Assembly (NCBI RefSeq): GCF_000519205.1
Contig: NZ_JAFB01000041.1
Span: 1,481 to 65,480 of the forward strand
Length of the DNA: 64,000 nt
Direction of reading: 5' to 3'
From: Amycolatopsis taiwanensis DSM 45107
GTDB taxonomy: Bacteria; Actinomycetota; Actinomycetes; Mycobacteriales; Pseudonocardiaceae
Position 1 is the stretch's first letter. Each line of letters begins with the position of its first letter. Position numbers and translations under genes: made by a program. The notes beneath the pieces were generated by a model, which made no database searches, was not told where the DNA came from, and was given only the letters and a program-made list of their open reading frames with translations. Positions 24,863-33,228 of this stretch are shown here, piece by piece.

Positions 24863-26110
24863 ATGAGCAACATCGACGTCGTGATCACCGGGCTGGGTGC
24901 GACCACGCCGCTCGGCGGGGACGTCGCGTCCACCTGGGACGGCCTGCTCGCCGGCCGCAGCGGTATCCGCCGGCTCGAAGCCGATTGGGCCGAGAAGTTC
25001 GACCTGCCGGTGAGGATCGCCGCGAGTCTCGCCGAGGAACCAACGGAGCGGATTCCCCGGGTGCAGGCTCGCCGGCTTGACCGCTGCGAGCAGGTCGCGC
25101 TGCTCGCAGCGCGGCAGGCATGGGCGGACGCCGGTTTCGCCGAACCGACGGACGAGCACACCGACGTCGAGCCGAAGCGGCTCGGCGTGTCCATCGGCAC
25201 CGGGATCGGCGGCCCCCTCACGCTGCTGTCGCAGGACGATCTGCTGGAAGAGCACGGCATCCGCAAGGTGTCGCCGCTGACCGTGCCGATGCTGATGCCC
25301 AACGGTCCGGCCGCACACGTCGGCATCGACCTGAAGGCCCGCGCCGGAGTGCACTCGCCGACCTCAGCGTGTGCCTCCGGTGCGGAGGGCATCGCCAACG
25401 GCTTCCAGATGATCCAGACCGGGCGGGCCGACGTGGTCGTCGCCGGTGGGGCGGACGCATGCATCGCGCCGATCACCGTCGCCGGGTTCGCCCAGGCCCG
25501 CACCGTCTCCACCCGCAACGACGATCCGTCTCGTGCCTCGCGGCCGTTCGACGCCGACCGGGACGGGTTCGTGCTCGGCGAGGGCGCCGGCGTGGTGATC
25601 CTGGAGCGGGCCGACCGGGCGCGGGCCCGCGGGGCGAAGATCTACGGGCGGCTGGCCGGCTATGGCATCACCTCCGACGCCTACCACATCACGGGCAACC
25701 ACCCGGAGGGCGTCGGCCAGATCGCCGCGATGGCCAACGCGATCACCATGGCCGGGCTCAGCGCGGCCGACGTGGGCCACGTCAACGCCCACGCCACCTC
25801 CACGGTGGTCGGGGACGTCGGCGAGGCGAACGCGATCCGGAAGGCGATCGGTGACCATGTGGTGGTCACCGCACCCAAGGGAGCACTGGGGCACCTGGTC
25901 GGTGGCGCGGGCGCGGTGGAGGGCATCGCGACCTTGCTGTCGATCTATCACGGCCTCGTGCCGGCGACACTGAACCTGGAGAACCTCGACCCGAAGGTCG
26001 AGCTGGACGTGGTGGCCGGCGAGCCGCGGAAGGTCGAGCTCACCGCGGCGATCTCCAACTCGTTCGGCTTCGGCGGCCACAACACCGCTCTGCTGTTCAC
26101 CGCCGCCTGA
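24863..26110 (+). CDS. fabF: Beta-ketoacyl-ACP synthase II
   Basis: 415 residues, ATG 24863 with a GGGAGAACC ribosome site. It elongates acyl-ACP with malonyl-ACP. The catalytic residues are C170 (SPTSACASGAEG), H310 (NAHATSTVVGD) and H344, with lysine K339 in PKGALGHLVGGAG. FGFGGHNTALLF is the normal end. It closes the fatty acid operon and is followed by a strong terminator. The mycobacterial equivalents at this place are KasA and KasB. Confidence 0.95.
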   Translation: MSNIDVVITGLGATTPLGGDVASTWDGLLAGRSGIRRLEADWAEKFDLPVRIAASLAEEPTERIPRVQARRLDRCEQVALLAARQAWADAGFAEPTDEHTDVEPKRLGVSIGTGIGGPLTLLSQDDLLEEHGIRKVSPLTVPMLMPNGPAAHVGIDLKARAGVHSPTSACASGAEGIANGFQMIQTGRADVVVAGGADACIAPITVAGFAQARTVSTRNDDPSRASRPFDADRDGFVLGEGAGVVILERADRARARGAKIYGRLAGYGITSDAYHITGNHPEGVGQIAAMANAITMAGLSAADVGHVNAHATSTVVGDVGEANAIRKAIGDHVVVTAPKGALGHLVGGAGAVEGIATLLSIYHGLVPATLNLENLDPKVELDVVAGEPRKVELTAAISNSFGFGGHNTALLFTAA

Positions 26111-26131
26111 GTTCCGTCAGTTCCATCAACC

Positions 26132-26173
26132 GGGAGCGCGCCCTCGCCCACGAGGAGCGCGCTCCTGGTTTTT
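26132..26173 (+). terminator. Rho-independent terminator after fabF
   Basis: GGAGCGCGC (26133-26141) and GCGCGCTCC (26157-26165) form a 9-bp stem with a 15-nt loop, followed by TGGTTTTTC. The T-run is on the + strand side, 22 bp after the fabF stop. The stem may also serve the convergent gene. Confidence 0.85.
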
Positions 26174-26772
26174 CAGCAGCGGGACATCTCCGGCGCGGGG
26201 GACCCGGTGACCGCCGCATCCACCCGGAGATGCCCGCCTTCCAGCGTCAGCGGAAGCACGAGTTTCCAGCGCAGGCAAGACGCACGCAGTTCCTTCGGCG
26301 CCGCGGACGGGTCCTGAATGCTCGTGAAGGCCAGCGACACACGCAGGTTCCCCTTCGGTAGCGAGTCGATGCGGTACACCAGGATGCTGCCGTCCTTGGT
26401 CGACCGGTAATCCGACTCCCACACCGAGCGTGGCTTGGCCTGGACCCTGGCCCGGGTCACGGTGTTCTTCCATGCTTCGTAGTTGATGCTGTTGATCGAG
26501 TCGAAGTATTGCTGCAACAGGGCGCGGACGTCTTCGTGCTGCGGGTGCGCGGCGGCGTCCGGGGTCAGCTGGACGACGGGCGAACCGGGCTGCTCGGTCG
26601 GCGGGAGCGTGGTGCCGCTGGGTGACGCGACCACCACGGCCGGCGGCCGCTCGGGCCGCCGGTACAGCTCGCGAGTGATCAGCCCGCCGCCCACCATCAG
26701 CGACACAACGACGATCAACGAGGCGATGAGCCACCGGTGGTGCGGCGTCGACAAGGCTGGCGCAGCGGGCAT
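26173..26772 (-). CDS. Membrane-anchored hypothetical protein
   Basis: 199 residues, ATG 26772. One membrane helix near residues 14-32 (WLIASLIVVVSLMVGGGLI) follows a short cytosolic start. A Pro/Ser-rich linker (residues 45-75) leads to an extracytoplasmic domain with LLQQYFDSINSINYEAWKNTVT, typical of NTF2-like or DUF4878-type small folds, and two cysteines (positions about 165 and 199) that may pair. Function is unknown. It converges with fabF and lies upstream of nothing recognisable. Confidence 0.7.
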   Translation of the reverse strand: MPAAPALSTPHHRWLIASLIVVVSLMVGGGLITRELYRRPERPPAVVVASPSGTTLPPTEQPGSPVVQLTPDAAAHPQHEDVRALLQQYFDSINSINYEAWKNTVTRARVQAKPRSVWESDYRSTKDGSILVYRIDSLPKGNLRVSLAFTSIQDPSAAPKELRASCLRWKLVLPLTLEGGHLRVDAAVTGSPAPEMSRC

Positions 26773-26842
26773 ATACGAACAGTAGTGGCCCGCACCGGTC
26801 TGCGATGGCCCGCCACTCGGAAAACCCGCGACGTGCGCGGGT

Positions 26843-27346
26843 TCACCCCACCCGGTGCAGCCAGGTGACCGGGGCGCCGTCCCCCGCGTGCCGGAACGGT
26901 TCCAGCGCCTCGTCCCAGTTCACCGCCAGCAGCTCGTCGAGCCGGTGGGCAAACTGTTCGCCGGCCCTGGCCTGACTCACCAGGGCGCGCAACTGGTCCT
27001 CACCTACGATGATGTCGCCATTGGCGCTGGTGCGGCCGTGCCAGAGCCCAAGCCCGGGCACGTAGCAGAACCGCTCGCCGTCGACCCCGGGGCTCGGGTC
27101 TTCGGTGACTTCGAACCGCAGCATCGGCCACGCCTTGAGTCCAGCGGCAAGCTTGCCACCGGTGCCGGCGGGCGCGCTCCAGTTGCACTCGGCCCGGAGC
27201 TGGCCGGGCGCGGCGGGCTGCGCCGTCCACTGTAGATCGACTCGGGTCCCGAGGGTGCCCGAGATGGCCCACTCGACGTGCGGGCAAACCGCAGACGGCG
27301 ACGAGTGGACGTACACCACGCCACGGGTGTTGCCACGGGTGCTCAC
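26843..27346 (-). CDS. DUF3145-family protein
   Basis: 167 residues from GTG 27346. The family is restricted to actinobacteria and has no assigned function. The sequence is collinear with it: RGVVYVHSSPSAVCPHVEWAI at the start, LRFEVTEDPSPGVDGERFCYVPGLGLWHG in the middle and EELLAVNWDEALEPFRHAGDGAPVTWL-type end. It is soluble, about the usual length, and is found beside fatty-acid synthase genes in other actinomycetes, though no link is proven. Confidence 0.85.
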   Translation of the reverse strand: MSTRGNTRGVVYVHSSPSAVCPHVEWAISGTLGTRVDLQWTAQPAAPGQLRAECNWSAPAGTGGKLAAGLKAWPMLRFEVTEDPSPGVDGERFCYVPGLGLWHGRTSANGDIIVGEDQLRALVSQARAGEQFAHRLDELLAVNWDEALEPFRHAGDGAPVTWLHRVG

Positions 27347-27837
27347 TGCTGACCTCCGCTACTCGACGAGGGGCGTCTTCCCCTACGACCTCGCAAGCAT
27401 CGGCGGTCTCGACCTGTGATGTGGCTACGGCACATTGTGCACTGCGCTAACCCATTTGGCCACATGAACCTCATCAGTCGCACCCGAAACGGGGAAGAAA
27501 GGAGCTCCGCCACGGATCGTCCGTCGTGAAGCGCCCCTTCCCGCGTTCCGGATGGCCTAGTGCGGGACGGGCAACGCTGCCGGTGGTTCGCGGGGTCGCA
27601 TCGACGTGTCAACTGATCACGCCTCGAGTACCGGTGTCAAGGGCTTCCCACGGAGTTGTCCGCTTGCGGTCGCCGGAGGCGGCCGAACGGGCGCCCCGCA
27701 GTCCCTGGCCGCCGGCCAAAAGCTTGTGCCGCAAGAGAGTTCTTCTCCCCCAGGCCACCACGGGGACGCGCTCGCCAAGGTGGCCGCCCGATTCGCTAGC
27801 CTCTCGTCAGCAATTCACCCTATCGGGGAGGTGTGGA
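27347..27837. other. Intergenic region with promoters of divergent genes
   Basis: In 491 bases I see no gene, tRNA or strong hairpin. Just before the next gene is a TAGCCT box (27797-27802) that could be a -10 element, and GGGGAGGTG (27825-27833) as ribosome site. The rest is unexplained. Confidence 0.35.
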
Positions 27838-29283
27838 ATGCGGCTCGTTCGTCTTGGGCAGCAGCCATCTCGGGTGGCCGAGGACATCCGGGCCGCGCTC
27901 GCGTCGCTCGGCCGCGGCGACCACGCGGTCGGCGGGATCGCACTGGTCGGGCCGCGCCCGTTGCCAACCGCCAAACCCGTCGACGCGGTCGTCCTGATGC
28001 CGCACGGTGTGATCATCGTGCTCGGCGTCGACCTGCCGGACCCCGCGATCAAGCTGGAGGCCCCGCTCGCGGGCCAGTGGAAGGCCGATGGCTGGCCGCT
28101 GGTCGGGCGGGGCAGCGCCGCCCACCCCGCGGCCAGTGCGCTGAGCCAGGCGTCCTCGATCTGCCGGCAGCTGCGCCAGACGGCGCCGAAGTCGCTGCCG
28201 ATCGGCACCATCGTCGCGGTCGGGCCGTTCGTCGAAACCGTCGAGCAGCCGGCGGCCGACCTCACCGGCACCACACGCGTGCTGCATCCCACGCCGACGA
28301 CCATGCTCGCCGCCACCGTCTCCCTGGCTTCCGGCGACACACCGTGCACCGTGGACGAGGTGCGCGCCCTGCTACGGGTGCTCGCCCCGGAGGTGGCCCA
28401 GCTGGGCACGGAGGTACTGACCGCCGAGGGATTCGCCGACGGGCCGGCCGAGCCCGGCCAGGACCCGCTGTCCGCCGTCACCCTCACGATGCCGGCGGTG
28501 CCGGCGAAACCGCCCGCGCCGGCCGCGCAGCCGCGCGGCCCCGTGACCACGGAGACTCCGCCAGCTCCACCGTCCACTCCATCGTCGGCTCCACCACTCA
28601 CTCCACCGTCGGCTCCAGCACCGGCCACACCATCGGCCGCGCCGCCGCCGAAGCCCATCGAGGTCACCGCACCGGTGCCGAAGATCCGCACTCCCGTCGC
28701 GGCACCGCGGAACTCGCGCACGGTGCGCTGGCTTCCGATGGCCGCGATCGGGCTGCTTGCGGTGATCATGGTCACGGCCATCGTGCTCGCCACCACGCGC
28801 TCCGGGGACAGCGCGCAGCCTGCGCCGTCGACCGCACCACGCGCCCAGACCGTCCAGGGATTCCAGTTCCTGGAACGCGCGTCCGGCACCCAGCAGAGCT
28901 GCGCCGAGCACGCCTACGGAGATCTGCAGGCGAGCCTGCAACGCGCGGCTTGCACCATGATGCGGCGCGGCAGCTTCGAAACGACCGTCGACGGCAAGCC
29001 GGTCGCGGTGTCCATCGCGGTGGTGTACTTCGGCGACGAAACCGCGGCAACGGCGTTCAAGGCCGTCGCCGACACCCCCGGCGGCGGGGGCGTGACCGAC
29101 GTCGCGACGGAAGCCGGGAAATGGAGCCGCACGCCGCAGTTCGCCGGTGCCGCCTATGCCAGCGCCATCACCGGCACGGCGGTGCGCCTGGTGCTCACGT
29201 CCTGGTTCGACAGCGCCTCGTCGGCGAGCGACCCGAACCTCGTCGAGGTCGCTCACCTCGCCTTGAGCGTGCAGGTTTCCTGA
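27838..29283 (+). CDS. NERD-like domain membrane protein with Pro-rich linker
   Basis: 481 residues, ATG 27838. Residues 1-130 resemble a NERD (nuclease-related) fold: VDAVVLMPHGVIIVLGVD is the central strand pair and GQWKADGWPLVGRGSAAHPAASALSQASSICRQL the helical part, though the catalytic residues of nucleases are not clearly kept. Residues about 225-290 form a Pro/Ala/Ser-rich linker. One membrane helix lies near 300-322 (WLPMAAIGLLAVIMVTAIVLAT). The last 150 residues form an extracytoplasmic domain with two cysteines (SCAEHAY and AACTMMRR). The topology puts the NERD-like part in the cytosol and the end outside. Function is unknown. Confidence 0.7.
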   Translation: MRLVRLGQQPSRVAEDIRAALASLGRGDHAVGGIALVGPRPLPTAKPVDAVVLMPHGVIIVLGVDLPDPAIKLEAPLAGQWKADGWPLVGRGSAAHPAASALSQASSICRQLRQTAPKSLPIGTIVAVGPFVETVEQPAADLTGTTRVLHPTPTTMLAATVSLASGDTPCTVDEVRALLRVLAPEVAQLGTEVLTAEGFADGPAEPGQDPLSAVTLTMPAVPAKPPAPAAQPRGPVTTETPPAPPSTPSSAPPLTPPSAPAPATPSAAPPPKPIEVTAPVPKIRTPVAAPRNSRTVRWLPMAAIGLLAVIMVTAIVLATTRSGDSAQPAPSTAPRAQTVQGFQFLERASGTQQSCAEHAYGDLQASLQRAACTMMRRGSFETTVDGKPVAVSIAVVYFGDETAATAFKAVADTPGGGGVTDVATEAGKWSRTPQFAGAAYASAITGTAVRLVLTSWFDSASSASDPNLVEVAHLALSVQVS

Positions 29284-29292
29284 GCGGGCTAC

Positions 29293-30687
29293 CTAAAGCC
29301 CGTAGGTCTCCAGCAGTCGCAGCCACACCTCGCTGATCGTCGGGAAGGACGGCACCGCGTGCCATAGCCGATCCAGCGGGACTTCCCCGACGATCGCGAT
29401 GGTCGCCGAGTGCAGCAGCTCCGCGACATCCTGCCCGACGAAGGTGACGCCGACGAGGACTTCGCGTTCGGTGTCCACCACGATGCGCGCTTTGCCCGCA
29501 TAACCGTCGGCGTGCAGGCTCGCACCCGCGACGTCGATGTCGATGTCCACCACACGATGGGGCGCACCGTCGACCGGACCGGCGAGTCCGACCGAGGCCA
29601 CTTCGGGATCGGTGAACACGACCTGGGGCACCGCATGGTGGTCCGCCGTGCTCGTGTATCGGCTCCACGGGGTCCCCTCGACCGGGCGTCCCGCCGCGCG
29701 CGCCGCGATCACGTCGCCGACCACGCGCGCGGCGTACTTGCCCTGGTGGGTCAGCAACGCCCGCCCGGTGACGTCACCCGCCGCATACAGCCACCCTCCA
29801 TCCACTTCGGACACTCGTCCGGAGTCGTCCACGGCGAGCGGCCGTCCGGCGGGCAGCCCGACGGACTCCAGGCCGAGGTCGTCGGTGGCCGGCCGGCGCC
29901 CGGTCGCGACCAGTACCCGGTCGGCGGTCAGCACCTCGCCGCCGCGCAGTTCGAGTCGCGCGCTTCCGTCCACATCGGAGACCCTCGTCAGGCCCGAGTT
30001 CAGGTGCATCTCGACGCCGTCCGCACGTAATCCCTCGGCCACCGCGTCGCCGGCGAAATCCGGATATCGGGGAAGCGGCCGGGGGCCGGTCACGATCAAA
30101 TCGACCCGCGCGCCGAGCCGCACCCATGCCTGGGCCATTTCGGCCCCCACCACACCGCCACCGACAACCGCGAGCCGCTTGGGGACTTCACCGGACGCGG
30201 TGGCGTCCCGTGAAGTCCAGGTCGGTGCCTCGGCGAGACCGGGAATATCGGGTGTGCGCGGCACACTTCCGGTGCACACGACGACCGCATGCCGGGCGCG
30301 CAGCACCCGCTCGCCGTCCACTGTGATCTCTCGCTCACCGGTGATGCGGGCGTGACCCCGTATTGGTTCGATACCGGCACCACGCGCCCAGTCGACCTGT
30401 CCCGAATCGTCACCCTTGCCGGTGAAGTAGTCGCGGCGCTTGAACACGGCGGTGGGGTCGAGGGAATCCGCGGCCGACACGCCCCGCACCCGCCTCGCCG
30501 CAGCGAGCGCGTTTCCCGGACGCAACAAGGCTTTGCTTGGAATACAGGCCCAAAACGAGCATTCCCCGCCGAATCGTTCGTGTTCGACCAGCGCCGCGGT
30601 GAGCCCGCCCTGCACCGCGCGCGCCGCCGCGTTCTCGCCGACCGGACCGCTGCCGATCACGACCACGTCGAAAGTCTCTTCCGTCAT
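29293..30687 (-). CDS. FAD/NAD(P)-dependent disulfide-reductase-type flavoprotein
   Basis: 464 residues from ATG 30687; the frame is open well upstream but the dinucleotide fold begins here. FAD binding: VVVIGSGPVGENAAARA at residues 8-24. The redox motif is ECSFWACIPSKALL with the CxxxxC spacing of lipoamide dehydrogenases kept. NAD(P) site: LAVVGGGVVGAEMAQAW. The C-terminal dimer motif HAVPSFPTISE keeps the His-Glu pair. It matches the LpdA-like reductases of actinobacteria, which act on quinones, mercuric ion or unknown disulfides. E2 and E1 genes of a 2-oxoacid complex are not adjacent, so it is not assigned as Lpd. Confidence 0.85.
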   Translation of the reverse strand: MTEETFDVVVIGSGPVGENAAARAVQGGLTAALVEHERFGGECSFWACIPSKALLRPGNALAAARRVRGVSAADSLDPTAVFKRRDYFTGKGDDSGQVDWARGAGIEPIRGHARITGEREITVDGERVLRARHAVVVCTGSVPRTPDIPGLAEAPTWTSRDATASGEVPKRLAVVGGGVVGAEMAQAWVRLGARVDLIVTGPRPLPRYPDFAGDAVAEGLRADGVEMHLNSGLTRVSDVDGSARLELRGGEVLTADRVLVATGRRPATDDLGLESVGLPAGRPLAVDDSGRVSEVDGGWLYAAGDVTGRALLTHQGKYAARVVGDVIAARAAGRPVEGTPWSRYTSTADHHAVPQVVFTDPEVASVGLAGPVDGAPHRVVDIDIDVAGASLHADGYAGKARIVVDTEREVLVGVTFVGQDVAELLHSATIAIVGEVPLDRLWHAVPSFPTISEVWLRLLETYGL

Positions 30688-30767
30688 ACGGGCCAACGAA
30701 CACCAGGCGGGCGCAGGACGCAAGCCGGGGAGGTATTCTGCCCGGAGAACGAGTACGGGAGGTTTCG

Positions 30768-31448
30768 GTGGCCAAGAACACCGCGGTGCAATTACTGGAC
30801 GACCTGAACGGCGAACCGGCCCAGGAGACGGTCCGGTTCGGCCTGGACGGTGTCGACTACGACATCGATCTTTCCGACGACAACGCGGAAAATCTGCGCG
30901 AGGTGCTCGCGGCCTACGTCGAGCACGGGCGGCGCACCGGTGGCCGCAAACGCGCGCCCCGCCGCCTCGCGCCACCCAAGCGCGCACGACGGTCGGCGGC
31001 GAAAACGGCGGGCGCCAAGGCCCCCGCGACCAAGCCGCGGACCACCAGGGCGGCAGCGAAGGCCGCGCCGGCGGCGAAGACCGCCAAGGCCGCTCCCGCG
31101 AAATCAGCCGCGGCGAAGGCGAAGCCGGCGCCGAAGAAGACCGCCCCGGCGAAAGCCACGGCAAAAGCGACAACGAAAACGACGACCGCAAAAGCAACGG
31201 CGAAGAGGACCACGGCGCCGAAAACCACCGCCGCGAAGTCCGCCAAGACCACGAAACCGGCGGCGAAGACGACGAAGTCGGCAGCGCCCAAGACCGCGCC
31301 GAAGACAGCGGCCAAAACCGCGGCCAAGGCGGCGCCGAAGACGACCGCTAAGAAGCCGGCCGCCAGCAAGAAGACCACTCCGGCGGAAAAGGCGCCCCGT
31401 CGCGGCACCCGCAAGGCACCGCCGGTCGTCTTCTCCGCGGCGGAATAG
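30768..31448 (+). CDS. Lsr2 N-terminal domain fused to a histone-H1-like Lys/Ala tail
   Basis: 226 residues from GTG 30768. Residues 1-60 match the Lsr2 dimerisation domain: AVQLLDDLNG, ETVRFGLDGVDYDIDLSDDNAENLR and YVEHGRRTGGRKR. In normal Lsr2 (about 112 residues) a short linker leads to a C-terminal AT-hook domain with an RGR motif. Here that domain is missing and residues 65-226 are low-complexity Lys/Ala/Thr/Pro repeats (AAKT, KPAAK, PKTA units), like histone H1 tails and the tail of mycobacterial HupB. The protein should dimerise or oligomerise and bind DNA by charge instead of AT-selective minor groove contact. It is probably a nucleoid protein. The tail is highly repetitive, which invites length variation. 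Confidence 0.85.
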   Translation: MAKNTAVQLLDDLNGEPAQETVRFGLDGVDYDIDLSDDNAENLREVLAAYVEHGRRTGGRKRAPRRLAPPKRARRSAAKTAGAKAPATKPRTTRAAAKAAPAAKTAKAAPAKSAAAKAKPAPKKTAPAKATAKATTKTTTAKATAKRTTAPKTTAAKSAKTTKPAAKTTKSAAPKTAPKTAAKTAAKAAPKTTAKKPAASKKTTPAEKAPRRGTRKAPPVVFSAAE

Positions 31449-31517
31449 GGTTCAGCACGGGCAGGCCCGGCACGCGGCCGGCGTCGCGAGACGGGCCTCC
31501 CCGCACCGGAGAACGAT

Positions 31518-32897
31518 CTAAAGGGCCTTGAGCTGCTCGACGATATCGGCCACGGAAGACTTCGCATCACCGAAGAGCATGCTGGTCTTCGGGTCGTAGA
31601 ACAGCTCGTTGTCGATCCCGGCGAAGCCGGAACTCATGGATCTCTTCAGCACGATGACCGACCGGCTCGCGTTCACCTTCAGAATCGGCATGCCGTAAAT
31701 GGGTGACGACGGGTCGGTCTCCGCGGCCGGGTTGGTCACGTCGTTCGCACCGATCACCAGCGAAACGTCGGTGTGCGCGAACTCGGAATTGATTTCGTCC
31801 ATCTCCTTCAACTGCTCGTACGGGACATCCGCCTCGGCCAGCAGCACGTTCATGTGGCCGGGCATCCGGCCGGCCACCGGGTGGATGGCGTAAGCCACCG
31901 ACACGCCCCGTTTCTTCAGCAGGTCGGCCATTTCGCGCACCGTGTGCTGCGCCTGCGCCACCGCCATGCCGTATCCGGGCACCACAATGACCTGGCCCGC
32001 GTAGGCCAGTTGAATCGCCGTGTCGGCGGCGCTCGTGCTACGCACCGGTCGTGTCTCGGGCACGCGGGCAACCGCCGCGCCCCCACCGAAACCGCCGGCC
32101 ACGATCGCCGGAATCGAGCGGTTCATCGCCTTGGCCATCAAATTCGTCAGGATGGAACCGGAGGCGCCGACGATCATCCCGGCCACGATCAGCGCGGTGT
32201 TCTGCAGGGCGATCCCCATCGCCGCGGCGGAAAGCCCGGTGCACGCGTTCAACAGCGAAATGACCACCGGCATGTCGGCGCCACCGATCGGCAACACCAC
32301 CATCACCCCGAGCACCGCGGCCGCGAGCAACAGCACGATCATGAACACTTCCGCGCCATTGCCGGCGAGGATGAAACCGGCGGCCCCCAGCGCCACCACG
32401 AGCAGAACGATGTTCAACAACTGCTGTGCCGCCCCCAGCGTGATCGGCCGCCCGGGCAGTATTTCCTGGAGCTTGCCGAAGGCGATCAGCGAGCCCCAGA
32501 AAGAAATCGAACCGATCAACGCGGCGAACAGCGAGGCGACCGCGACATATTCCGGCTTGCCGGCATATCCGGCACTCGTCCGGAACTCCACCCACGCGAT
32601 GAGCGCGACCGCGCCGCCGCCCACCCCGTTGAACAACGCGACCATCTGCGGCATCGCGGTCATCTTCACCCGGCGCGCCGCCGGCACTCCGATCAGCGCG
32701 CCCAGCACGATGCCCAGCGCGATCAGCGCCCAGTTGCTCATGCCGGGCGTGAGCAGAGTGGCCACCACGGCGATGACCATTCCGGTCGCGGCGATCCAGT
32801 TTCCGCGGACCGCAGTGCGCGGGCCGGTGAGCCCCATCAGTCCGTAGATGAAGAAGGCGAAGGCAACGATATAGAGCGCGTCGATCAGGGTCGTCAT
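31518..32897 (-). CDS. pntB: Proton-translocating NAD(P) transhydrogenase, beta subunit
   Basis: 459 residues from ATG 32897. The N-terminal half has eight or nine membrane helices, starting with LYIVAFAFFIYGLMGLTGPRTA. The C-terminal third is the soluble NADP(H)-binding domain III: YGMAVAQAQHTVREMADLLKKRGVSVAYAIHPVAGRMPGHMNVLLAEADVPY, with the VIGANDVTNPAA and FYDPKTSMLFGDAK motifs. It couples hydride transfer between NADH and NADP to proton movement. It is the third gene of the unit with both alpha parts. Confidence 0.95.
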   Translation of the reverse strand: MTTLIDALYIVAFAFFIYGLMGLTGPRTAVRGNWIAATGMVIAVVATLLTPGMSNWALIALGIVLGALIGVPAARRVKMTAMPQMVALFNGVGGGAVALIAWVEFRTSAGYAGKPEYVAVASLFAALIGSISFWGSLIAFGKLQEILPGRPITLGAAQQLLNIVLLVVALGAAGFILAGNGAEVFMIVLLLAAAVLGVMVVLPIGGADMPVVISLLNACTGLSAAAMGIALQNTALIVAGMIVGASGSILTNLMAKAMNRSIPAIVAGGFGGGAAVARVPETRPVRSTSAADTAIQLAYAGQVIVVPGYGMAVAQAQHTVREMADLLKKRGVSVAYAIHPVAGRMPGHMNVLLAEADVPYEQLKEMDEINSEFAHTDVSLVIGANDVTNPAAETDPSSPIYGMPILKVNASRSVIVLKRSMSSGFAGIDNELFYDPKTSMLFGDAKSSVADIVEQLKAL

Positions 32898-32937
32898 GCT
32901 TCCCCCGCAAATTCACGCGCGACCGCGACAACCGGTG

Positions 32938-33228
32938 TCATCGGTTTTCCTTCGACTTCCCTTTGAACATCCCGAGCATCCGGTCGGTCACCAGGAAACC
33001 GCCGACGATGTTGATCGTGCCGAAGGCGATCGCGATCACCAGGAGCACCTTGTTCAGCAAGCCGTGAGCTCCCAGGCCGAGCACGACGAGTCCACCGAGC
33101 AGCACGATCCCGTGAATCGCGTTGGTGCCGGACATCAGTGGCGTGTGGAGCGTGTTCGGCACCTTGGAAATCACCGCGAAACCCACGAATCCGGCGAGCA
33201 CCAGGACCGCCAGACTGGTCACCAGCAT
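32938..33228 (-). CDS. pntAB: NAD(P) transhydrogenase alpha subunit, membrane part (alpha-2)
   Basis: 96 residues from ATG 33228, which overlaps the stop of the alpha-1 gene in TGATG. Three or four membrane helices: SLAVLVLAGFVGFAVIS, TPLMSGTNAIHGIVLLGGLVVLG and LLVIAIAFGTINIVGGFLVTDRML. It is the small membrane part that is separate in three-subunit transhydrogenases of this kind (PntAA, PntAB, PntB). Frame upstream of the ATG is not conserved. Confidence 0.9.
   Translation of the reverse strand: MLVTSLAVLVLAGFVGFAVISKVPNTLHTPLMSGTNAIHGIVLLGGLVVLGLGAHGLLNKVLLVIAIAFGTINIVGGFLVTDRMLGMFKGKSKENR

Noticed and set aside
30441..31351. Alternative frame across the Lsr2-like gene
   Set aside because: The Lys/Ala repeats give long open frames in other phases; the Lsr2 match fixes the true frame.
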